41,046 bases of DNA from Campylobacter sp. RM16189. GTDB taxonomy: Bacteria > Campylobacterota > Campylobacteria > Campylobacterales > Campylobacteraceae. Under the pieces are notes generated by a model that was given only the letters and a program-made list of their open reading frames with translations, did not search any database and was not told the DNA's origin. The stretch spans positions 1-41,046 of the forward strand of contig NZ_LIWR01000009.1 in NCBI RefSeq assembly GCF_012978815.1. Reading direction: 5' to 3'. The position numbers were made by a program, and so were the translations under genes. Positions 25,160 to 33,161 of the stretch are shown piece after piece. How positions within the stretch are numbered: the stretch's first letter is position 1; each line of letters begins with the position of its first letter.

Positions 25160-28100
25160 ATGGCTTTAACAAAAACACAGGTTTCTCAACTTTACGTTAC
25201 TCTTTTCGGAAGAGCATCTGAAAGTTCAGGAAGTAAATTTTGGCAGAAAACTCAGCCAAATATGACCGAAGCTGCTACTAACATGTTAAATGACGAGTCA
25301 GCAAAAGCGTTTTTCGGAAGCAGCATTGATACTAATGCTAAATTCGTTAATCATATCTATGAGAATGTTTTCGGTAGAGCGGCAGAAGCAGAAGGGTTTA
25401 ATTTCTGGGTTTCTGCTTTGGAAAAAGGTAATGCGCGCGGATTTATCGTATCTGAGATGATAAAAGCTGCAGAAAAGAATGAGCCTACATTCAACGCAAA
25501 AGTTGCTGTATCTGATTATTTGGCTGATAAAGACGAGGCTGTGATGGGAACACATCGCTCTGTTTATGTAGAAGCTCTTGATAAAGCGGCTAAAGAAGGT
25601 GTAGATGTTGCTAAAGCTTACGTAGATAGTGTAGCTTTGGATGCTTGGATTTCTACTCCTACTAATCCTGGCAAGGTAGAGACTTTAACTGCTCTTCAAG
25701 AGGAAAAAGTAGCTAACGTTTTTGAAGCTCCTATGGTTTATAACCCTGGCGGAACAGACTATATCCCTTCTCTTCAAGACGAAGATAAGCTAATAGGTAT
25801 AGTAGGTAGATCAGACAATACCCTTAACGCTACTCTAGGTCAAGAAAATGCCGATGAAGGCACAGGAACAGCTAGAACACCAAATCTTGTAAATATTCAA
25901 TACCTTAATGCTAAACTTACAGGTAATGTAAATCATTTGGATTTACGCTATGCCGATAGCTTAACAAAAGTTAATCTTCATCACTTTACAAATAATGCTG
26001 ATGGTGGCGCTGACACCATGTTTACTGTTGATAATATCAGCTCAAAACTTGAGGGTATGAGAGTAGCTAACCTAGATGACTCTAATGATAGTGCTATGTT
26101 TGAATTTAAACAAGGCATATTGAATGCTACAGACGATAAAGGTCTACTAGAGCTTGCCGATGTAAATGCCAATAGTATTATTATAACTTCTAGAGGAAAT
26201 GATTCTGAGAGAGAAGGATATGAGACTCTTGATCTAGTGGCTAAGAGTGGTGTGGATATCAATACTCTGTCTGTTGCAGATTTAAGAGTATTAAATATTT
26301 CCGGCGATGGTAATTTGGAAATAGCAATGCTAACATCCGATAAAGAAAAAGAATATAATGCTCTCAGTTCTAAATATGGTGGTGTTGAAGCCAATAACAC
26401 AAACTATTTCGAGAAACTTGATGCATCTAAGCTTAATGGCAAGATGACAGTGGATATTTCTCGCATAGCTAAAGATTGGGTAGATACCGCTGATTCTGCG
26501 ACTAAAAAAGATACAACTATTATAGGAACTGCTAAAGACGATACTTTCTATACATCTAAAGCTATAGGCGGTAGATTGACATTAGATGGTGGTGAAGGTA
26601 AAGATAAATTCGTAGTTGTTTCAGGCGATATTGGCAAGAATGCCGATAAAAAAATCGCAAAAGTTACGAATATTGAATCTTTGGAACTAAGAACACAAGG
26701 TACTGATGCAATAAAAGTTGACTTTGATGCATTTGATAATACTTTAGATCAGGTTATTGTGCGCGATGAGAATAATACATATGTTCCTGAGCATATCGAT
26801 GGCAAGGGTTTGGTAGTACCTGAAGTTCTTGGTAATGCATCTACGTTTACTTTCAATAACGTAACAAAAGATTTTGCCGATAATAAGAAATTTATTATTG
26901 AGCATTCTGTTACAGAACCAAAAATAAATCAAGCTTATAACGTTCTATTAGAGATTAATCTAAAAGATCCTACAGCTAAAGACGACAAGCTTAATATCGA
27001 AGTTGTAAATGCTCCAAATAGAACAACAGAATTTAATTATAAGATAAAAACTGCAGGTGTAGAAACCATAAATCTTGTAGATAGTGACAGCGAGGATAAC
27101 ACAGTTATTCTTGAGACTAATGAAAAACTTCTTGAGATTTCTGGTGGTAAAAGTGGCAATACATATACTATAGATAACGTAGTATCACCTACTGTAAATG
27201 CGGCAGGATATCTAGGCGACCTTAGAATTCAAGCTGTAGGCAAGGGCGTAGGCAAAGGAGATGCCGATCAGTCTATCACACTTGGTGAAGGTAACGATGT
27301 TGTAACATTTACAGGAGAAGGCTATTTAACTAGCAAAGACAAAGTAGTAGGTGGTGCAGGTGATGATGTTCTTAGAGCTGTATTGTCAGCAGACACTACG
27401 CTTAATGTAACCGGAGTGGAAACTCTGCATTTAGCTTCTACAAGCAGTATTGAGCTTGATATAGCAGGTGGAGACTTTGGTAAATTGGTATTTATATCTG
27501 GACAATCAACTGCTCATAACGACAAGATACTCGGAAATAAAGTAGCGCAACACCTATCAGATGCATCTACAAAGATTGATACAAGCGATCTTGTCACTAT
27601 AGCTGAATCTAATATTTCAGAGCTTAACTTCTCCGGTGACCTATACAAGAGTGATACAGATTTTAAAGCTGCCAACGAAGACAGAGATCACACATTTAAC
27701 GGTGTATGGCTGAAGAAGAATGCATCAGAAACTCTTGATGTTAATATCAACGCAGCTCTTGATGATGTTAAAATGATTTCCGCTAACAACTATAATGTAG
27801 GTCAAATTTATGTTAACGGAACTAAAACATTTAACTTAAATGTATCCAATGATAGAGCCGAGAAAGCTGTAACTCCAGTTTCTGCTGCTGTAACCGCTAC
27901 AGAAACAACTATAGATGGAATTACAGGCAAAGATTTATCAACCATCACACTTTCTACTAAAGGAAATTTAACAACAGGTATCGTTACAGGAGATGGAATC
28001 AACTCTGTCCTTACAAAATTTGATGCTAGTGGTGTAGTTGGTAACTTAAACTCTACGGTAAACAGCCTTGGAGACAATGCTCAAGTTATCTTGGCTGATG

Positions 28101-29905
28101 GAAATAATACATTTGATGCGTTGGGTTCTGGTGGTAAATTAATTCATATTACAGCAGGAAACGGCAATAACACTATTACTGGCTCTTCTCAATCAGACTA
28201 TATAACAGCTGGTGACGGCAATAACGTCATTAATGCTGATCTAGGTGACAATATTATTAAACTAGGCGAAGGTGGTGATATTGTTATAACTAGAGATGGT
28301 AGTGACTCTGTAGATTTAGGCGGAGGTTTTGATAAATTTACAGATAATAAAAATGGAGGCGGAGCACCTGTTCCAAATGCAACTACAACTGTTACTAAGA
28401 CATCAGGCGCTGCTCAGATAACAATTTTCCCTAACGGAAATGACGAGACAGCCGGTCTTGCGCTATCTACAGCAAATCAATTGCTTCCAAGTAAAATTAC
28501 TGCTGTTAATACAGCGGTAGCAACAGCCATTGCAAATGCTGCAGGTTCTGACTTTCAAACTGCCGCAGGTGGTCCTTTTGTTACAGCTATAAAAGCTGGT
28601 TGGGCTGATGATACACATGCTGCTGCTGCTGCTTTAGATTTGATTAAACAAAAAGTTGCAGATTATACCTTAACTAATCTTGAAAATGCTCTTACATCTT
28701 CTGATGCTAGATTTGCTGGCATTAGTGATACTGAGGTTCAAGCTATTCTTGCTGCCGCCAAAAAAACAATCGTAGATGAGATAAATAAAATTACTACGGC
28801 TGCTCTTGTAGCTGCGGATACTGATGGTGATAATCTTGTAGATGGTGGTGAGCTTGATACTTTATTAACCGCAGCTATTACAGCAGCTCAAGCAGCAGTT
28901 GGCGGAGTTGTAACTCCTATGGTTGATAACAGTTTTGTAAAAGATATTGATGAAGCGCTGGGAGCAGCTAACCACATAGATCAATGGATAGCGGTAGGAG
29001 AGGGTTCTACTCTCAAATTCCAATGGAAAGGTCTTAATGATATATCTAACGCTACTGTTCTTGACGGTAGAGTAGCTAAAGAGATTGGTGATATTGATAC
29101 CTTAGGAGCGGGTCAAACTCCTACTGACAATAATGACTTCTGGTTAATTAAAGGCGTAACTCCAACTGCAAATTCTCTTACTATTAATGGCGGTAAAGGC
29201 AATGATGTAGCTATCGTTACTAACGACGGTGCAGCTCTTACATTTACTGGTGGTGCTGGAAATGACGCTGCTGTGGGTGGCATGGAGTCAGACTTCTTCC
29301 AAGGTGGTCAAGGTGCAGATGTATTTGTAATGAATAACCGCACACTTGTATTAGACGGAAAACAAGATACAGTCAAGATAGCCGACGGTGAGTCAACAGC
29401 TAAAGCGTATGATGTTATTTATGCTTTTGACGCCTCAGCCGGTGCAAGTGATACCTTAACAGAAGGCAATAAAGTCGGTGTTGCGGGTAAAGACTCTCTT
29501 GACCTTGCTCTTGCTTTTAATGCTGCCGAAGTTACTATTGCGAGTGCTGCAGGCAAGCAAGATGTTGTAGGTCATGGAGATATAGTAAGTCTAACTGTTG
29601 ATGCTCATGGTCTTGTTACATTTGAAAAAACAGAAAATAAAGCTGCTGTAGCTTATAATGTTGTTGATGAAGCACATCTTGCTAATGTATTGGCATTGCT
29701 TGCTGATAAATTTAATGGTAAAGGTATCACTCTTGCATTTGCGTATGACAAAGACGGTGATTTAACAACTACTCAAGATCAGTCTACTTTCGTATTCCAA
29801 GACGGAACAACCGATACTGTAGTTGAACTAGCCGGTCTAACAGGCGTACAAGGACTAGAGGCTGTCGGCGGCGGCGGTGCGGCTAACTATATTGCTATAG
29901 GTTAA
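25160..29905 (+). CDS. RTX-type S-layer protein with N-terminal DUF4214 repeats
   Basis: This 1581-residue acidic protein has no cysteine. The N-terminus has two DUF4214-like repeats (about 3-52 and 62-110): VSQLYVTLFGRASESSGSKFW and HIYENVFGRAAEAEGFNFW. C. fetus S-layer proteins begin similarly. Calcium-binding RTX nonapeptides occur near 475-485, 730-736, 998-1058 (longest block) and 1343-1390. An alanine-rich helical insertion (about 1085-1290) carries a full EF-hand loop, DTDGDNLVDGGEL from D1220 to E1231. The glycine-rich end closes with aliphatic residues, as in type I signals. It faces its secretion operon across a divergent promoter. The export route is clear; S-layer status rests on context and N-terminal type. 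A large adhesin is the alternative. Confidence 0.87.
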   Translation: MALTKTQVSQLYVTLFGRASESSGSKFWQKTQPNMTEAATNMLNDESAKAFFGSSIDTNAKFVNHIYENVFGRAAEAEGFNFWVSALEKGNARGFIVSEMIKAAEKNEPTFNAKVAVSDYLADKDEAVMGTHRSVYVEALDKAAKEGVDVAKAYVDSVALDAWISTPTNPGKVETLTALQEEKVANVFEAPMVYNPGGTDYIPSLQDEDKLIGIVGRSDNTLNATLGQENADEGTGTARTPNLVNIQYLNAKLTGNVNHLDLRYADSLTKVNLHHFTNNADGGADTMFTVDNISSKLEGMRVANLDDSNDSAMFEFKQGILNATDDKGLLELADVNANSIIITSRGNDSEREGYETLDLVAKSGVDINTLSVADLRVLNISGDGNLEIAMLTSDKEKEYNALSSKYGGVEANNTNYFEKLDASKLNGKMTVDISRIAKDWVDTADSATKKDTTIIGTAKDDTFYTSKAIGGRLTLDGGEGKDKFVVVSGDIGKNADKKIAKVTNIESLELRTQGTDAIKVDFDAFDNTLDQVIVRDENNTYVPEHIDGKGLVVPEVLGNASTFTFNNVTKDFADNKKFIIEHSVTEPKINQAYNVLLEINLKDPTAKDDKLNIEVVNAPNRTTEFNYKIKTAGVETINLVDSDSEDNTVILETNEKLLEISGGKSGNTYTIDNVVSPTVNAAGYLGDLRIQAVGKGVGKGDADQSITLGEGNDVVTFTGEGYLTSKDKVVGGAGDDVLRAVLSADTTLNVTGVETLHLASTSSIELDIAGGDFGKLVFISGQSTAHNDKILGNKVAQHLSDASTKIDTSDLVTIAESNISELNFSGDLYKSDTDFKAANEDRDHTFNGVWLKKNASETLDVNINAALDDVKMISANNYNVGQIYVNGTKTFNLNVSNDRAEKAVTPVSAAVTATETTIDGITGKDLSTITLSTKGNLTTGIVTGDGINSVLTKFDASGVVGNLNSTVNSLGDNAQVILADGNNTFDALGSGGKLIHITAGNGNNTITGSSQSDYITAGDGNNVINADLGDNIIKLGEGGDIVITRDGSDSVDLGGGFDKFTDNKNGGGAPVPNATTTVTKTSGAAQITIFPNGNDETAGLALSTANQLLPSKITAVNTAVATAIANAAGSDFQTAAGGPFVTAIKAGWADDTHAAAAALDLIKQKVADYTLTNLENALTSSDARFAGISDTEVQAILAAAKKTIVDEINKITTAALVAADTDGDNLVDGGELDTLLTAAITAAQAAVGGVVTPMVDNSFVKDIDEALGAANHIDQWIAVGEGSTLKFQWKGLNDISNATVLDGRVAKEIGDIDTLGAGQTPTDNNDFWLIKGVTPTANSLTINGGKGNDVAIVTNDGAALTFTGGAGNDAAVGGMESDFFQGGQGADVFVMNNRTLVLDGKQDTVKIADGESTAKAYDVIYAFDASAGASDTLTEGNKVGVAGKDSLDLALAFNAAEVTIASAAGKQDVVGHGDIVSLTVDAHGLVTFEKTENKAAVAYNVVDEAHLANVLALLADKFNGKGITLAFAYDKDGDLTTTQDQSTFVFQDGTTDTVVELAGLTGVQGLEAVGGGGAANYIAIG

Positions 29906-29931
29906 TAAAAACCTAATGGTATAGATAATTT

Positions 29932-29965
29932 AAGCCTCTCCGGTAATGGAGGGGCTTTTATTTAT
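29932..29965 (+). terminator. Rho-independent terminator of the S-layer gene
   Basis: AAGCCTCTCC (29932-29941) pairs with GGAGGGGCTT (29948-29957), a ten-base stem with one T-G pair, around GGTAAT. A T-rich tail follows. It lies 27 bases after the stop codon and isolates the S-layer transcript from the sigma-54 promoter just beyond. Confidence 0.88.
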
Positions 29966-29981
29966 ATTTATTTATAAAAAA

Positions 29982-29997
29982 TGGAACATTTTTTGCT
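29982..29997 (+). promoter_or_regulatory. Sigma-54 (RpoN) promoter
   Basis: TGGAACATTTTTTGCT has the invariant GG (29983-29984) and GC (29995-29996) separated by exactly ten bases, matching TGGnAC-N5-TTGCW. The predicted start is about 12 bases after the GC, just before the AAAAGGAG site of the gene at 30025. In Campylobacter, RpoN chiefly drives hook and basal-body flagellar genes and depends on the FlgSR pathway. Confidence 0.75.
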
Positions 29998-30024
29998 TCT
30001 TCTTCTCTGCAAAAGGAGATTAAG

Positions 30025-30546
30025 ATGCAGATACAAAATATACAAAAACAAATATCAGCTCTAGGTAGAGCATATACTAAAAGTTATGACGAGCTTTTTT
30101 CAAACTATGTAAAAAAAACAAATAGCGAGTCAAATCAAGAAATTCAAACTAGATTAGCCAACGAATTTTATAAAGAACAAAAAGAACTACAAAAAGTATA
30201 CGAAGCCAAAAAATACGAGCTGTATATACAAGAAGTTCCAAGTATGCATACTATGATTCATGTAGTTAACTATAAACAAAAAATTATGATAGATGAGATG
30301 AACTTCAAGCTTAAAGAAGCATATCAAGAGTTAAAAAATAATCTTACCAGTGGTAGATATAATGCTATGGAAAAGCTTGAACTTAAAGCTAAATATAGAG
30401 AATTTAAACAAAATTTAAAAGATGAGACATTTAAAGAGATAGATAAATTTAGTGCCAGCTATCAGGATGCCCTTGTTAGTAGAGATAACTCAAGGATAGA
30501 TCAACTAGAAAATAGCCTGCTTACAAATTTACTATCTAAAATTTAG
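30025..30546 (+). CDS. Coiled-coil protein of unknown function under sigma-54 control
   Basis: This 173-residue, highly charged, almost entirely helical protein has no signal peptide or membrane segment. Heptad-like stretches run through IQTRLANEFYKEQKELQKVYEAKK and the second half (MEKLELKAKYREFKQNLKDETFKEI). It has no cysteine and no motif I recognise. A strong AAAAGGAG site precedes the ATG, and a good terminator follows, so it is a one-gene transcript. Because it has its own RpoN promoter, a role linked to flagellar gene expression or assembly is likely, as with other small RpoN-dependent Campylobacter genes. A direct S-layer role is possible only from position. Confidence 0.8.
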   Translation: MQIQNIQKQISALGRAYTKSYDELFSNYVKKTNSESNQEIQTRLANEFYKEQKELQKVYEAKKYELYIQEVPSMHTMIHVVNYKQKIMIDEMNFKLKEAYQELKNNLTSGRYNAMEKLELKAKYREFKQNLKDETFKEIDKFSASYQDALVSRDNSRIDQLENSLLTNLLSKI

Positions 30547-30551
30547 CTTTT

Positions 30552-30586
30552 ATCAAAGCATAGACTTTGTCTTGCTTTGATTTTTA
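30552..30586 (+). terminator. Rho-independent terminator of the coiled-coil gene
   Basis: ATCAAAGCA (30552-30560) and TGCTTTGAT (30573-30581) form a perfect nine-base stem with a 12-base loop, followed by four more T bases. The T tail is on the plus strand only. It runs into the stop codon of the convergent SGNH gene. Confidence 0.78.
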
Positions 30587-31564
30587 CGGTGTTGTTTTTG
30601 TTGGCAGCTGTGGTTTGATAAATTTATGCTCGCTTATGGTATCTGCTATAAATTTTCTTCCGCGAAAATTAAGATGTTCGCATGCATGCTGCCTATCTAT
30701 AAAGTCGCTTCCGTTTATCTCTTTTGACAAATTTATAAAAGTGGCATTTTTGGTTTGTAAGTAGTTTATAATAGTATTGATATTGTTTTCTATGATTTCT
30801 AGAAATTCTTTTTCTAAAAAAATATTTAAGTGTTCAAAATTTATAGGTGTTATATAAAATAGTATTTTTATATTTTTCTTATCGGCATAGTTTATTATCT
30901 CGTCGAGATAGCGAAACATTTTATGAGTATTGGCAAGATTATAAGCATAGTGGTATTTGTATTTGATTGATAATTTATCTTTGTATAGATTGTCTTGCAG
31001 AAAGCTGCTATTAGAATCGCAGTATATATCTTTTTCTATCTTGGTAAGTTTCTCTATATCTTTGATTTTTCCTAAGTTTTGATTTTTTCTTGTTACTATA
31101 ATTTTTTCGTAGTCAATGAAAGCGTTTGATACATACTCTTTTAGTATAGATACAATATCTACTATATCAAGACTTAGGATAGCTAGACGGATTCTCTCTT
31201 TATAAAATTTATATGATGGTCTATCAAACCACTCTTCCGAGAAGCTTCTTATATTTATAGGTATAATGACTCGAGTATTGCTTGGTAGGGTTTTTATATA
31301 GTTTTTATATATTATAGGCGAGTATGCTCCGTGGTCTATATTTATGATGTCTATCCCGTTATCTCTTATGATGTCATCTATAGCGCTTTTGTTAGCTTCA
31401 CATGCCGCGTGAGATCTCATAACACTATCTGAAAAATATACTATATCCGTACTTTTTACGCTTAGAATCTTCATATTTTTTACTACTATGTCATATAGTT
31501 GATATGACAATAAAAAGAGTATCGAAACTATAGTAAAATTTCTTATCCATCTCTTTGGTTGCAC
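30584..31564 (-). CDS. Membrane-anchored SGNH-fold protein paired with MBOAT
   Basis: This 326-residue protein has one N-terminal helix (about residues 10-28) and a periplasmic SGNH-hydrolase-like domain. The nucleophile block is YFSDSVMRSH with S47, and the C-terminal catalytic histidine is H297 in CEHLNFRGRKF. Proteins of this kind (AlgJ/AlgX, PatB and DltD groups) complete acyl transfer to a glycan outside the membrane. The start is GTG at 31564, nine bases after the MBOAT stop and in the same frame, with AGGCGGA before it. No ATG is available before the membrane helix. Acetyl transfer is inferred from the partner, not from a diagnostic residue. Confidence 0.78.
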   Translation of the reverse strand: MQPKRWIRNFTIVSILFLLSYQLYDIVVKNMKILSVKSTDIVYFSDSVMRSHAACEANKSAIDDIIRDNGIDIINIDHGAYSPIIYKNYIKTLPSNTRVIIPINIRSFSEEWFDRPSYKFYKERIRLAILSLDIVDIVSILKEYVSNAFIDYEKIIVTRKNQNLGKIKDIEKLTKIEKDIYCDSNSSFLQDNLYKDKLSIKYKYHYAYNLANTHKMFRYLDEIINYADKKNIKILFYITPINFEHLNIFLEKEFLEIIENNINTIINYLQTKNATFINLSKEINGSDFIDRQHACEHLNFRGRKFIADTISEHKFIKPQLPTKTTP

Positions 31565-31573
31565 CGCATCCGC

Positions 31574-33034
31574 CTAAAAATTAAAATACAAAAATTCAGA
31601 CTCTTGTTTTAAGAGAATAATCGAACAAACGAACATAAAAGCCGCAACTGTGTATGTCTTATAGTTTAGTATCAGGCTATTGGTTTTTTCTATACTATTT
31701 TTTTGTGTCAAAGTTAAGATAAAAGCAAAGATTATATATGCTATCATATTTTTATCACCTCCTATCGCTAGAAATGTGTTTGCGAATTTTACACCGTAAG
31801 CCGATAAACAGTGCAGGTGGTCCGATAGGAAATTAGGCAGGGTCACGGAGCTAAAGCCACACATTCCTTTTAAAACTTTTATGGCGTCTCCCCACTCTTT
31901 GGCTCTAAAAAATACCCAAGTGATATTTATAAAGTTAAATGTCAATATCCAAGCTAGTATTTTATTTAGTTTGATAGAATACTTACCCCAGATTCTAAAA
32001 ACCACTAGGGCTAAACCGTGTAAAAATCCCCAGAATATAAATGTCCAACCTGCGCCATGCCATATACCTCCTATCAAAAATGTAGCCATTAAGTTTACAT
32101 AGGTTTTTGCTTCACCTTGTCTATTCCCGCCAAGCGGTATATAGATATAATCTCTTAAAAATTTAGAAAGTGTGATATGCCAGCGTCTCCAGAAGTCTTG
32201 GATGTTCGTCGCTTTGTAGGGTGAGTTGAAATTAACAGGAAGTTTGATATTAAAAAGCAGAGCGGCTCCTATAGCCATATCGCAATATCCGCTAAAGTCA
32301 AAATATAGCTGAAATGTATATGAGAGTGAAGTAGCCCAAGCTTCTAGCAAAGATAGTGTCTGTGCAACGTCAAAGCCATTAGTGGCCCATATCGAAAAAG
32401 AGTCGGCTATGACCACTTTTTTAAATAGCCCGATAGAAAAAACATATATCCCTTTTGATATGTTTTTATAGTTTATTATTTTGGTTTTTGCACTTTCAAA
32501 ATAAGGCATCATCTCTCTATGATGGACTATCGGACCTGCTATGAGCTGAGGAAAAAAGGTAATAAATATGCAGTAGTTTATAAAGCTATACTCTTTAGTT
32601 TCGTTTTTGTATGAGTCGATAAGATAAGCTATTTGCTGAAAAGAGAAGAATGATATCGCTAGTGGCAAGGTTAAATTTAGGAGTGAAATGTCGCTGCTAA
32701 ATAAAAAATTTATGTTAGAAATAAAAAAATCAGAGTATTTAAAGTAGCCTAGTAAACTTATATTTGCTACTATTCCTGTTGTAAGTAGCAGCTTTCTTTG
32801 TCTTTTGGTATATCTGGAGTGTTTAGTAAGCAGTAAGCCTATGGCATAATTAAATAATACCGAGATGATTATAAGAGGTAGATATATGATATTCCACCAG
32901 CTATAGAAAAACAGAGATGAGACTATTAAAAAAATCTTTGAAGCTTTGGTTAGTCTTTTAGAGTTCAAAAAGAAGTATATAAAAAATGTTATTGGTAAAA
33001 ATATAAATATAAATTCATAGCTATTAAATAGCAT
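31574..33034 (-). CDS. MBOAT-family O-acyltransferase (AlgI/DltB/PatA-like)
   Basis: This 486-residue polytopic protein has about eleven membrane helices. MBOAT signatures are FWRRWHITLSKFLRDYIYIP (from residue 281), LGGNRQGE (301-308) and GGIWHGAGWTFIFWGFLHG, with the conserved H326 and H339. Such proteins move an acyl group, usually acetyl, across the inner membrane to a surface glycan. Target candidates are peptidoglycan (PatA role) and the O-chain encoded nearby; C. fetus serotype A O-chain is partly O-acetylated, which favours the second idea only by analogy. The neighbouring SGNH protein is its expected partner. An AAGAG site precedes the ATG. Confidence 0.92.
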   Translation of the reverse strand: MLFNSYEFIFIFLPITFFIYFFLNSKRLTKASKIFLIVSSLFFYSWWNIIYLPLIIISVLFNYAIGLLLTKHSRYTKRQRKLLLTTGIVANISLLGYFKYSDFFISNINFLFSSDISLLNLTLPLAISFFSFQQIAYLIDSYKNETKEYSFINYCIFITFFPQLIAGPIVHHREMMPYFESAKTKIINYKNISKGIYVFSIGLFKKVVIADSFSIWATNGFDVAQTLSLLEAWATSLSYTFQLYFDFSGYCDMAIGAALLFNIKLPVNFNSPYKATNIQDFWRRWHITLSKFLRDYIYIPLGGNRQGEAKTYVNLMATFLIGGIWHGAGWTFIFWGFLHGLALVVFRIWGKYSIKLNKILAWILTFNFINITWVFFRAKEWGDAIKVLKGMCGFSSVTLPNFLSDHLHCLSAYGVKFANTFLAIGGDKNMIAYIIFAFILTLTQKNSIEKTNSLILNYKTYTVAAFMFVCSIILLKQESEFLYFNF

Positions 33035-33161
33035 CTCTTAATGCCTAAAATTTCTTCGCATAATAAACCTTGTTTATATATTTTGAATGGTTTAGATAAA
33101 TTGGAGATTATAACTAAACATGCCGTTTTTTGCAATATATTATATGCTTGTATTTATATCC

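Noticed and set aside
25298..25555. Minus-strand open frame inside the S-layer gene
   Set aside because: Shadow of the coding strand, with cysteine-rich random composition and no start signals.
28140..28345. Short repeated units resembling a tandem or CRISPR-like repeat
   Set aside because: They are degenerate codons of the GGxGxDxxx calcium-binding repeats; repeat units are coding and not separated by unique spacers.
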